This document shows positions 9,818 to 19,128 of a stretch of 64,000 nucleotides of DNA, piece by piece. The notes under the pieces were generated by a model. The model ran no database searches. It had not been told where the DNA came from and saw only the letters and a list, made by a program, of their open reading frames with translations. The translations under genes and the position numbers were made by a program. The DNA is taken from positions 403,236-467,235 of the forward strand of contig CM007332.1 in the NCBI GenBank assembly GCA_000333855.2, written 5' to 3'. Origin of the DNA: Endotrypanum monterogeii. Its lineage: Eukaryota; Euglenozoa; Kinetoplastea; Trypanosomatida; Trypanosomatidae. The first letter of the stretch is position 1; every line of letters starts with the position of its first letter.

Positions 9818-12718
9818 ATGATGGGGATGTCTCCGTTTATGTGTGGCTGGATGGTGGGTACAGTCATGGTCCTCATCTGGTTTCTCTATGGAGAAGATGT
9901 GCTGCCTCAGCTGAAGCGCAGCGTCATCAAGGTCTTGGTCCGCATTCCGTGGTTTGAACATTTCATGAAGAGCAGGACATTGCGGAAGGCATCGAGGCGG
10001 CCCACCAACGGCGCATCTGCTGGGCAGCGTCTCACTTTTCTCAATAACATCGCTGGTGATCGACGACTGGAGGGCCTTACCGGGAGTACGCAGCGTTCCA
10101 CTTCAATCACCGCATCGGCGAGGTGTGTGATGGGCTGGTACGGGGCGGATGGGTCTATCAGCGCGCCGATGGAGTGCCGACTTATGCTGGAGAAAGATAT
10201 CGTAACGGTTTATCAGGTTCTGCACTCGACAGCCTGGAGCAGTGGCACTGTGCCGCATAGCTTGTCCGATGGCATTTATGGCCTCGGTAACGACTCTACT
10301 GCCGACCGAGGCTCTCGCTCAAAGTCGAAGGACGGCCGTCACGATTCAAAGGCGACGTCCCGCAAAACTGCGGGCTCCACAGTGTTGGAGCGTTGCCGGG
10401 GTGATGTGTGCTTGCGCAACACCACTGTGATGGAGGTGAAGCAGTTCAACTCCAAGAAGACGACGGCGGCTTATGCTGGGCAGCCATCGCACCGAGTGGG
10501 TGATCACAGCCCCACCGGGACGGCATCGGGTGCCGGCGGCAGTGGAGGCAGCGGAGGCAGTGATAAAAAATTTGACAAGCCGTCGTCGAAATATTGGTCC
10601 TCGTCACGCCTGCGAAGCGTATTTCGGAGGATTCGCTTCGTCCGGGGCGGCACTGAGCGGATGGACAAGAGGGATGATGCCGTGGATAGCTGGATGGGGC
10701 CACAGACGGAGAGCTCGCGAGGTCAGCTGAGTGACACGGCAAGTGAAGCGGCAACGACCAGTTCTTGCGATGCACCAACCTCTTTTTTCACGGCTGCAGG
10801 GATGACCGCCGACTCGCTCTTCACGGGACGCGTGCTGATCTGGCGCACCGTCGATGGCCGTTCATTGTTCGACTCCTCCACACCACAGGACCCGCTGCCA
10901 GGCAGTGGTGCATACAACAGCACTGTTCCAGACCGTCATCGCTCCTCGCCGCCGCTTGCTGCTTCTCATCCACGTCGCCGTGATGTAGCCCACCCACAGG
11001 ACGATCACACGTCCAGTACGGGCTCCACCGGCTGTAGCTTCTCCACCTTCACTGAAAATGATGATTGCGCGGAATGCGCTTCAGCTGGCAGCGTTGTCAA
11101 CCCTGCCGCTCCAGGGAATCACCAATCCCATCGCCACCGTCGTGACCTCCCCCAGTCGACAACGGGCGACACCTCCAGGTGGTCGTGTGTTATTATAAAA
11201 TTTGAGCGTGCGCGCGATAGCGAGCGGTGGCATACGCTGCTATCTGGGTTCAACGAGGCGCAGTCGTGGCACTGCTACGCCAAGACGCTCCCCAATCCCG
11301 ATACGATCAACACATTGCTGAGCCGCTTTTTTTTCCAAAACATGACCTTCGACGGACTCTCTGCCGCTCTGATTCGGTTGATCCGAAAGAAGCTTCGGGA
11401 GTTGCCCGGAAAGAAATTTCCACGCGACCTCGGTGGCGACATCATCCTGGATGAGTTTCTCATCGGGACGCAAATCCCGTGGATCAGCGACGTGTCTGAG
11501 CCGACCGTGTCAACAAATGGCGAGGTGAGCTTTGATTTGAATCTTCTCTACAAGGGTGGTGAGGGTGGTTTCATTCTCTTCTTCAGGCTGGCGCTGACAT
11601 ATCGAGGCATCCGCATACCCCATATTATTTTTTCTGTGAAGCTTTTGGAGTTAGAGGCAACGCTGCATGTGAGCATCGGGCCGCCCCCGTCCAAGAAGTT
11701 CTGGGTGGGGGCACACAAACCCCCTGTCCTCCAGCTGGAGGTGCACCAGGGGTGTGCTTCGGGGAAGGGTATACTTCACCACATTCTGAGGTCGCTGCCA
11801 GACCTCAGCGGGATCGCCACCAACCTTTTGAAATTGTACCTCTTCTCCGACATGGTGCTTCCCTATATGGAGGACTTTCCCCTGCCAAGTGTGGTGAAGT
11901 CGCCCAAAAACTCCTTCGCCGACCTGCGCGTCCGGGCGTTTGACTGGCAACGGGCAGCCAAGATCAGCAGCGCGCCAGAGCGTGGGTCCTTTGCGGAGCG
12001 CAGACAGGAAGAAGACAGCCATACCGAGATAGACAGGCGGAAAGGCAAGGCAGGACGCGGGGAGGATGTCGACCACGGAGGGAGATCGGCGGCAGCAACA
12101 GGTGGCCGTGCCGACGCACCCGCGGCTTCGGTGCCGTACATCGGAGGACACGGACTCGAGGGCGGCACTGCAGCCACCGCTAGCAAATTCTCTTGGCAGT
12201 CATCACTCCCCCATGGCCGATCGCTGAGGCGAGAGGGGAAGGCCGACTTGAGTGTGAGCCTGCCGGTGTACACTTCGCGCGATGAATGCAGTCATGATGG
12301 TTGCACTGAGGGCACCTTTGATACGAGCGCGTCCAACAGCACCTTTTTGCCAGTCGGACTCACCTCGCTCACCCGTAGGAAGTCGACGCAGGCCGCCCGC
12401 GATGCCGCGACGGCTCTGCCCGGTCAGACTGAATGCAATGGAAGGGGGAGTGCAGTGACGCTTCCCAGCACACCTCAGCCGAGCTTAAGCGACGCCTGTG
12501 GTGCGTCATCGCGGAGCATCGAGGTTGCCGGCTTGGTGACCGATGACATGCTGTCCTGCGAAGGCAGTGCCCAGGGCGAGACAAATGGAGTAGTGAATGG
12601 CGGGTGCCGTGGGGGTTCTGGGAAGTCGAGCGGCATCCGAAACATGAGGGACTTGCTGAAGGTGAAGGGCAGGGACATGTTCCGCGAGTCTGTCTCACGA
12701 TCGAAGAAAAAGAATTGA
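9818..12718 (+). CDS. Membrane-anchored SMP-domain lipid-transfer protein (TEX2/Nvj2-like)
   Basis: The 966-residue product begins with a hydrophobic segment (about residues 6-24) that should anchor it in a membrane, probably the ER. A PH-like fold appears split: its first strands lie near residues 98-135 and its closing helix (IIKFERARDSERWHTLL) near 457-475, with a long Gly/Ser-rich insertion between. The SMP lipid-binding domain follows at about 483-690, with motifs such as FFFQNMTFDGL, IIFSVKLLELEA and IGPPPSKKFWVG. The last 275 residues are low-complexity and probably disordered. SMP domains move glycerophospholipids or ceramides at organelle contact sites. TM + PH + SMP is the known order of TEX2 (animals) and Nvj2 (yeast). 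The next gene is a clear paralogue with the same layout. Family assignment is firm; the membranes bridged and the lipid carried are unknown. Confidence 0.87.
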   Translation: MMGMSPFMCGWMVGTVMVLIWFLYGEDVLPQLKRSVIKVLVRIPWFEHFMKSRTLRKASRRPTNGASAGQRLTFLNNIAGDRRLEGLTGSTQRSTSITASARCVMGWYGADGSISAPMECRLMLEKDIVTVYQVLHSTAWSSGTVPHSLSDGIYGLGNDSTADRGSRSKSKDGRHDSKATSRKTAGSTVLERCRGDVCLRNTTVMEVKQFNSKKTTAAYAGQPSHRVGDHSPTGTASGAGGSGGSGGSDKKFDKPSSKYWSSSRLRSVFRRIRFVRGGTERMDKRDDAVDSWMGPQTESSRGQLSDTASEAATTSSCDAPTSFFTAAGMTADSLFTGRVLIWRTVDGRSLFDSSTPQDPLPGSGAYNSTVPDRHRSSPPLAASHPRRRDVAHPQDDHTSSTGSTGCSFSTFTENDDCAECASAGSVVNPAAPGNHQSHRHRRDLPQSTTGDTSRWSCVIIKFERARDSERWHTLLSGFNEAQSWHCYAKTLPNPDTINTLLSRFFFQNMTFDGLSAALIRLIRKKLRELPGKKFPRDLGGDIILDEFLIGTQIPWISDVSEPTVSTNGEVSFDLNLLYKGGEGGFILFFRLALTYRGIRIPHIIFSVKLLELEATLHVSIGPPPSKKFWVGAHKPPVLQLEVHQGCASGKGILHHILRSLPDLSGIATNLLKLYLFSDMVLPYMEDFPLPSVVKSPKNSFADLRVRAFDWQRAAKISSAPERGSFAERRQEEDSHTEIDRRKGKAGRGEDVDHGGRSAAATGGRADAPAASVPYIGGHGLEGGTAATASKFSWQSSLPHGRSLRREGKADLSVSLPVYTSRDECSHDGCTEGTFDTSASNSTFLPVGLTSLTRRKSTQAARDAATALPGQTECNGRGSAVTLPSTPQPSLSDACGASSRSIEVAGLVTDDMLSCEGSAQGETNGVVNGGCRGGSGKSSGIRNMRDLLKVKGRDMFRESVSRSKKKN

Positions 12719-14356
12719 GTGTTCGTGTTCGAAGGGGCAATCAAAAGACACGCACCTGCGTGAAGGTGCAAGCAATTCCGCGTGAATGCGACGCTTGGCC
12801 AAATTTCATATGATCGATTTGATGGGCTCGCCTTCGAGCCTTGCTCGTCTCACACTCTTTCTAGTGCCTCGGAATATGGGGCGTGGAGTGGAACACACTT
12901 CAACGTCGAGGGTTGTATCACAGTCGACATGTTTTCTTCTGGCGAGGTCACACAGATTCCCCCCCCCCTCCCCACCAAACGCATACACACACCCTATAAA
13001 GTTCACACAGATGCCTAAAGATGCGTAATCAACTCTTCCACGTGAAGCCGCAGTGGCGCGCGACGGGGAGGTCTGCTTCGTCAGGTAGATGCACTCACAA
13101 CATCCTGCTGTTGTTGCAACTACTGTATTTGTTTTGTTTTCATTTTTATTTTATAGTTCCCCTTTTTTATTTATTCACGAGAATTTTTTTCAGCGCTTCT
13201 CGCCGTCTGTATCTCACTTGGGGTCCCCAGAAATTTTTGAATGTATATTTATACATATATATATATATATATACGCGCTAGTGAACCGGTTTCTCGCTGC
13301 ATCAGTGATAATGTGTGCGTGCGTGTAGGGCGTATGCGTTAGTGACGTAGTCCGAAAAGTGTACTTGTAGACACTCCTGCAGACTTCATTGGTGTGCATT
13401 TGTGTACAGTGAGCGCACCTGCTCAGCCCTATGATCACAGTGTGTGGGTTTTAAGTTTTGGGTTTGAGGCGAGAGCTAGGATTGTCTGCGTCGAGAAGAC
13501 GAGGCCCTTCTCGCTGTCTTCTGTACGCGGCTCGCATTCACTGCGTTGCTGGGTGTAGTTGTTGCTTCGCTTTTTATAGGCGCCCTCTCCCCTTTTTTTT
13601 TCTGTTGGCTTATATACTTAAAAAACTTGTCGATGGTGGCACCTGTTTTTCGTCTGCACACTCATGCGCTCGGTGGACGAACTCACCTTGCCCTTCTTTC
13701 TTGAGCATACACACACACACGCATACACACATACACATTCTCCTCATCGAACCCTGCCGTGTCATGTAATGCCAGGCTACGCCGCACCTAGGGAATCCTG
13801 CACGTCGATCTCTCCCTATACACCTACCGTTTGACCCCACCTGCGTCGCGTCCTTCTGACGCTCTCGACGAGGAGAATCAAAAAAGGAGATCGTCATCAG
13901 TATGGAGTGTCCCCTGCACTTCTGATATTCCTTTTCTCTCCTACCAGTGTCGTTGACACATCTCTTGGCGTACTGAGGTGTGTACTTTGATCCGAGACGG
14001 GGAACGTGAACAGAAAGAGTAACAGCAGGTGTGTGCGACATCGATCTCATCTCGCTTCTTCTTGTTCGCCTTTCCGTTGATGTGTGCGGGCATGTGAGTT
14101 GATTTTTAAAATTTATTATAGCTTTGTCTCTCTCCCCCTCTTCCCCCCCTCTCTCTATATATATGTATATGTATGTACGTTTGTTTATTTGTTTATATTG
14201 TCTCCCATTTTCAAGTCGCCCTTGCACGCACTATTTCGAGTGTGTAGTGTGTGCGGTGTAGATATGCACACTGGTTCTATTGCTCCTTCGCGTATGTGTT
14301 TTTGTGTCGCTAACCACTATGGTATGACGGCTGGTGTGTAGTCAGTGTACCCCAAT
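12719..14356. other. Intergenic region between the two SMP genes
   Basis: A (TA)n tract at 13255-13273, short CA repeats near 13709-13735, and pyrimidine-rich blocks. Open frames on both strands are short or derive from repeats. The stretch 13780-14060 is less T-biased but shows no domain or RNA fold that I recognise. Confidence 0.55.
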
Positions 14357-14377
14357 CTTTTTTTTTCTCTCTTTCAG
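14357..14377 (+). promoter_or_regulatory. Probable trans-splice acceptor of the second SMP gene
   Basis: CTTTTTTTTTCTCTCTTTCAG, with AG at 14376-14377, is a strong match to the kinetoplastid pattern. A second, weaker option is the AG at 14567-14570 after the T-rich and TA-rich stretch. The choice decides which in-frame ATG (14469 or 14604) comes first in the mRNA. Confidence 0.55.
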
Positions 14378-14512
14378 TACCCCCTCTCCGCTCCTCTCCG
14401 TCTTCTACCCACAATCTGCAGTCGCCTTATCTCATAGGGGGAGCGTGTGGGTTTTGCTTTGTACCCGTATGATGGTGACTCGGGAAACTTTTTTTTCCTT
14501 TGAAAAAAAAAT

Positions 14513-14516
<4 letters not shown>

Positions 14517-14545
<29 letters not shown>
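14517..14545. repeat. (TA)n microsatellite in the leader of the second SMP gene
   Basis: About 14 TA units lie in the reading frame of the downstream gene and would encode alternating Tyr and Ile if translation began at the upstream in-frame ATG. Confidence 0.9.
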
Positions 14546-14551
<6 letters not shown>

Positions 14552-14603
14552 TGAATACGACAACAAAGAGCCGAGAAATAACAAAAAAAAAGGAAAGAAG
14601 ACA

Positions 14604-16793
14604 ATGATTCTCGCCTCTCTCCTGGCGTTTGTCTACGGTGTGGTTGGGGGTGCACTGTTCTGTATGGTTTTTCCGTTTTACGTGTTCAAGAAGATAGAAC
14701 GTGTGTTTGCTGACATGGTGCGAGAAAGAGCGCTCAAGCACGCTTCTTTCGATGCTGTCGCCAAAAGAGCAGCGGTGGTCCCGCCCGCCAAGGCGGAGAC
14801 GCTGTGCAAGATGGCGTGCTTCAACGACGGCATCCTCGGAGATGCGGTGGTGTGCCGCATGGTATTCTACAGCAGCACCATCGACATATACCAGGTGGAT
14901 GAGCTTCGCACGCTTCCCGATCACCGTGAGGAGGTTGTGTCAGAGCACTTTCTCGGTCGCATCAACCGTACCTGCGTCATCGCCACCACAGCGCGCATTT
15001 CGAGGTATCACCGCCACCACAACAGAAACACGCCTTACGCCCCCATTAAGGGGAGGTGCACCGTTTTATTGCAGAAGGACGACATGCCGCTTTTTATCGA
15101 AGACCCGAATGTGCTGTTAAAGAGGCGACTACGCGCGGCCAAGGAAGCCGAGCGGCAGAGCGCCATGATGATGCATTCCCGTTCCTCCCATGGGGGTGGT
15201 GGTGGTGGTGCCAAGTCGGGCGACGCACCTTTGGAGGAGGTGCCAAACATGGTGTACGGCGCACGTTGTGAAGGTCAGGGCTACGCCAGTACAAAACTCC
15301 GGGGATCAGGCGGGTGGGACAATCTGATGGATGTGAACACCGCCCCCTCCCGGCGCGACGGTGAGGCCACACGTCCCTCAGCGTTGAGTTTGCGGACTCG
15401 CCGATCCGGAGGCGCGGCACGGCTGTCCCGTGATGGCCTCGCAGAGGGGGCATCTGGATCAGCTCTGCCCCTCTCTGAATGGAAGCGTGTTGCAATAAAG
15501 TTTCCGACGCGACGTGTTCAGGAGCGGTGGCTGAACCTCTTGCAGTCGACGCCACAGTCCGCTCAGTGGCGTGACTTCATTGCTCATTTGCCCCAGTTCG
15601 ATGTCTTCAACCTCGTTGTGGCGCGTCTCTTCTTCGAGAACTCGCGCGCCAACGCGCTTCACGATCTTTTGGAGGACAAAATCAAAAGGAAACTCGCCCG
15701 CGTGTCGAAGTCGCTGCCGCCTAAATTGCGGGGTAACATATACCTCGATTCACTCGATGTGGGAGGGGAGATCCCGCTCATCATGAACGTGAGCGATCCC
15801 GCGCCGTCGAGGTGCGGCGACACCGAATTTGACTTCGATGTTCTCTACCGAGGTGGTCTTGCTCTCAAAATACGCTTCGCTGTTCTGTATCGCGAGATCC
15901 GTGTGCCGGACATCGTCTTCAGTATCAAGGTACTCGAGTTGGCGGGACACATGCGCTTTGTTGTGGGACCGCCGCCAACGCGCAAGTTTTGGCTGGGTGG
16001 ACCGAAGCCACCGCAGCTGCGGTTGGAGTTTACGCAGGAGGTCGCCTCGCAAGACGGTATTTTGAATACGGTTCTGAAGTTATTGCCGGATATGAGCCAG
16101 TTTGCGTCCAACGTGGTGAAGGTGATGCTTTTTGAGGATATGGTGTTTCCGAATATGGACGACTTTCCTTGGCCTGTGCTGGGTGAGACTAGTGGCGTCG
16201 ACGGCGACGGCTCTCCCACTTCGCAGAGCGACGCGGGGTCAATGCACAGTTTGGAGGAAATCACAGTAGCATCGCTGGGAACCCTTTCGCAACATAGCAA
16301 TGCCGGGCAGGAGGACCAGCCGAGGCGTAGCTGCGGCACTCCCTCCAGCACCGCCCTCAAGATGAACGACTGCGTCCCGGGCAGCCCGATAGTGAAGGCG
16401 GCGGCTTCGGTGCAGTCGCCTATTAACCTCGACGATACTTGGCGATCAGATCGCAGCGGGCGTCTCAGTGGCATTTCATCCCCACCTTCCCAACACTCGG
16501 TCACGCGCTCCGCCCCGACTAGTGGCGGGGAAACATCACGATTGCACACCAGCACTTCTTATCTGTTGGACAGCGACCGTGACAGTGGCGTGCAGTACAT
16601 TGAGTCACCACTGCATTCCTCCTCGCTAGAGCGCCGACTCTCAGCACTGAGCAATCATCAGCCTTCTGGTCTACCGCCGCGACCGCCTCGAGTGGCGTCG
16701 TCTGACTTTATACAAGGGGGCTCTATTACTGTACCAGCATCACGGCTTCTCGGGTCTTCGAGCAGATCCACGGAGTTCTCGCCTCGTTTGTAA
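14604..16793 (+). CDS. Membrane-anchored SMP-domain lipid-transfer protein, paralogue
   Basis: This 729-residue protein repeats the layout of the upstream gene. It has a signal-anchor-like segment at residues 2-25, the first part of a PH-like fold at about 72-170, a Gly/Ser-rich insertion, the PH closing helix (VAIKFPTRRVQERWLNLL) at about 293-311, and an SMP domain at about 321-522. Matching SMP motifs include ARLFFENSRANAL, IVFSIKVLELAG and VGPPPTRKFWLGG. The C-terminal 200 residues are Ser/Pro-rich and probably disordered. The ATG at 14604 is chosen because the membrane segment starts there, as in the paralogue. An in-frame ATG at 14469 would add 45 residues including a Tyr-Ile repeat. The role is presumably lipid exchange at an ER contact site. 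The SMP core is much better conserved between the two paralogues than the PH insertion and the tail, as if only the lipid-binding module is under constraint. Confidence 0.87.
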   Translation: MILASLLAFVYGVVGGALFCMVFPFYVFKKIERVFADMVRERALKHASFDAVAKRAAVVPPAKAETLCKMACFNDGILGDAVVCRMVFYSSTIDIYQVDELRTLPDHREEVVSEHFLGRINRTCVIATTARISRYHRHHNRNTPYAPIKGRCTVLLQKDDMPLFIEDPNVLLKRRLRAAKEAERQSAMMMHSRSSHGGGGGGAKSGDAPLEEVPNMVYGARCEGQGYASTKLRGSGGWDNLMDVNTAPSRRDGEATRPSALSLRTRRSGGAARLSRDGLAEGASGSALPLSEWKRVAIKFPTRRVQERWLNLLQSTPQSAQWRDFIAHLPQFDVFNLVVARLFFENSRANALHDLLEDKIKRKLARVSKSLPPKLRGNIYLDSLDVGGEIPLIMNVSDPAPSRCGDTEFDFDVLYRGGLALKIRFAVLYREIRVPDIVFSIKVLELAGHMRFVVGPPPTRKFWLGGPKPPQLRLEFTQEVASQDGILNTVLKLLPDMSQFASNVVKVMLFEDMVFPNMDDFPWPVLGETSGVDGDGSPTSQSDAGSMHSLEEITVASLGTLSQHSNAGQEDQPRRSCGTPSSTALKMNDCVPGSPIVKAAASVQSPINLDDTWRSDRSGRLSGISSPPSQHSVTRSAPTSGGETSRLHTSTSYLLDSDRDSGVQYIESPLHSSSLERRLSALSNHQPSGLPPRPPRVASSDFIQGGSITVPASRLLGSSSRSTEFSPRL

Positions 16794-17035
16794 ACCCCTT
16801 GCGATGTTCCTGTTGTCCATATCCATACCACTCGTGTACCTCATTTGATCATGGAGGGGTTTCATGAGCGTATCATCCATTCCTTCCGCGATCTCTCTCC
16901 TATCCCCCCTCTTGTTTGCGTGAACAGCCACTCTGCCATGGGTTTCGTTCCTTTGAACGGCAATATGGTGTGTGTCTTCTATAAAGGGTGTTTGTATATG
17001 GAATAAGACATGGGATCGGGGGGGGGGGGAGGGGA

Positions 17036-17072
17036 GGGAGCCTGGGAGGAGGCAGAAGGGGAGCCTGGGAGG
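17036..17072. repeat. Short direct repeat in a G-rich block
   Basis: GGGAGCCTGGGAGG occurs at 17036-17049 and again at 17059-17072, right after a run of more than ten G. The G-rich strand could form a quadruplex. Confidence 0.8.
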
Positions 17073-17730
17073 GACTGTGCACGCGTTCACAGTGCCCTGG
17101 TGCGATCCGCACGCGGTCGGATGAAGACATATTTAGTGCTTGCTTCACTGCTGCTCTTTTTTTTCTTACTCATTGTAGAGCGACAGCAACAACAACAAAA
17201 AAAAAACAGTGAGGAGAATGTTTTGGGAGAACTTCCCTATCCCTGGGGGGGGGGGCACAAAGCGCCGCAACACGTTATCGGTACGGAGGGGGATATCATT
17301 ACAAAAAAAAAGGGAATCTGCCGGGGAAGTGTACCCTTGTATTGCACTCTGTTTGCCTATGACGTGTATACCGGGGTGTACCGCTCGCAGGCACGGTAGT
17401 TGGGACGTGGTGAACATCATATATGGTCCCCCCCCCCGCTGCCGCCAATACCGCCGTTTTTATTTTTTTTTCGCTGACCCTCAACGAAATTGTGTTTATC
17501 GCGCCGCACCGTGACACAGACACAAAATCTCTTTCTCTCGAAAAAGGAAAAAGAAAAACTGTGTGACTTTGTGGCGGCATATTCTTCGTCTGTCTGCGCG
17601 CAGAAAAAAACAGGAGGCGAGTAAGGGCTTCCCGCCAATCCGATACCGATGAATACCCCGAGTCCTGTTGTCTCATCCCGCTACCGCTCTCACCAGCGGC
17701 TGTCAAAGTGGTTTGGCGGGGCTTCAGGAG

Positions 17731-17958
17731 ATGATACTCGACCGAGGCGGGAAGCTGTCGACCGTGGTGGTCACAGTATCATCTCTGCTGCTGTTGCTGC
17801 TGCCTCATCTTCAGCTTTTATTTCGCACCTGCAGATCCCATCATGCAGGGGTGGACGAGGACAAATTACATTGTCATACTCGACAGTTGCCGTTGTCGCA
17901 ACGCCTTTCGAGTGTTGACCATTGGGAAGAAGAGGGCAGAAGACACAAGGGCAGATGA
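17731..17958 (+). CDS. Possible small membrane protein
   Basis: A 75-codon frame starts at the first ATG after a pyrimidine-rich stretch and an AG at 17694-17695, giving a leader of about 35 nt without other ATGs. The product would have a Leu-rich hydrophobic segment at about residues 10-31 and a polar C-terminus rich in His and charged residues. Codons in the first half favour G or C in the third position, unlike the surrounding DNA. I recognise no family. It could equally be a chance frame in a long 3' UTR; an overlapping frame (17649-17918) is also open. Confidence 0.3.
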   Translation: MILDRGGKLSTVVVTVSSLLLLLLPHLQLLFRTCRSHHAGVDEDKLHCHTRQLPLSQRLSSVDHWEEEGRRHKGR

Positions 17959-18564
17959 TCGATATGTGCATGCCCTCCCTCTCCCTCCGATAAAGTTATT
18001 GTTTTGCGCTATTTAGTGGCATTTACGTTCTTTGGTATATCTCAAAGAGTTCCCCACGTGCTGTGTGTGTGTGTGCACGCGAGTCGCGTCTGTAGTCAGC
18101 GTCTCATATGCGCTAACCTGTGACCATTCCTTGATCTACAGCACGGTGCCGTCACAACCAAAAGCAGCTCTCCCCCTCTGCACCACATCTGCCATGTTTG
18201 TCAGACGTTCGAGGGCGTGTGTTCTATAAAAAGAGGATCTATTGTCGGGAGACGACCTTGCGGGTAAATATTTTCCAGAATGCCGTCGTGGTGTAGCGGC
18301 ATGCAGGTCTAGAGGCGCTTCGCTTGGGTCACTCTCTCCACCTCACCGCCTCCACCCGTAACCGGAAGCTCCTATCTTCCATCAGCAATGCTGGGTGGAC
18401 ATATCAGACGTGGTAGGTGGGGGGGGGGCGAGAGAAGGGTTTTTGTGATGCCACGGTGGACGCGGTGCCGTGCCACGTGTTGCGTTTTGTGTTTGGGTGC
18501 CTGGCAGCATTTTGATTGTATCGAGCACCTTACCTTTTTCCACCCTCACCTCTCTTTTCTGTTG

Positions 18565-18584
18565 TATATATATATATATATATA
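18565..18584. repeat. (TA)n microsatellite
   Basis: About 10 TA units in non-coding DNA. Confidence 0.9.
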
Positions 18585-19068
18585 CATTTGAGCACCGAGC
18601 TCACGCGCGGGAAGCGTATACGATGTACCCTCACATATGCACCCGAGGGTCCTTCAAAGGGTCTTGAACTCAAAGCTGCCCAACTCGCATCCCGGCTCTA
18701 CCCCCACCATATGATTATGTACAGCATTGTGCGTGTGTGTGTGATATCGATATACACATATTGTTTTCTATTACGAAGGGCGTGTGGGGTGTTTCGTGGT
18801 GTCAAGCGTCCGTCATGGCGAGCGTTTTTCTCGACGCTATCCTGAACATCTCCCCAGGTAACTCTATCCAGCGTCGCTGTGAGTGTGGAGAGGTGGCCCT
18901 GAAAAAAAAAAAAACGAAGCCTTTCGCGCCATGCAGACTTCTCACAAACATGTTGCTACGCTCTTCCTCCCCCCCACCTCCACCTCCTCGGATATTCTGA
19001 ATCTGCATACCGCCTCACCTGCGCAGAGTCGTGGGTGATCTAACCTCGAGGCCTAATCAGAAGTAAGG

Positions 19069-19072
<4 letters not shown>

Positions 19073-19107
<35 letters not shown>
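19073..19107. repeat. (TA)n microsatellite next to the start of the cold-shock-like gene
   Basis: About 17 TA units end in ACAG 19 bases before the start codon. If the splice site is the AG at 19025-19026, after the C-rich tract 18966-18990, this repeat lies in the 5' UTR. If it is the AG at 19109-19110, the repeat takes the place of the pyrimidine tract. Confidence 0.9.
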
Positions 19108-19112
<5 letters not shown>

Positions 19113-19128
19113 GAGGAAAAAAAAAACA

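Larger units (their letters stand above)
16794..19025. other. Intergenic region between second SMP gene and cold-shock-like gene
   Basis: Holds a G-rich block (17018-17073) with two copies of GGGAGCCTGGGAGG, A- and G-runs at 17196-17313, a possible small membrane-protein gene at 17731-17958, and a (TA)10 tract at 18565-18584. No RNA gene was recognised. Confidence 0.55.

Noticed and set aside
13610..14227. 205-codon minus-strand frame
   Set aside because: Contains translated microsatellites and lies antisense in an intergenic region; no recognised domain.
18280..18375. Stretch GGTGTAGCGG resembling a tRNA D-arm
   Set aside because: No T-arm GGTTCRA sequence and no acceptor stem pairing could be found in the following 80 bases.
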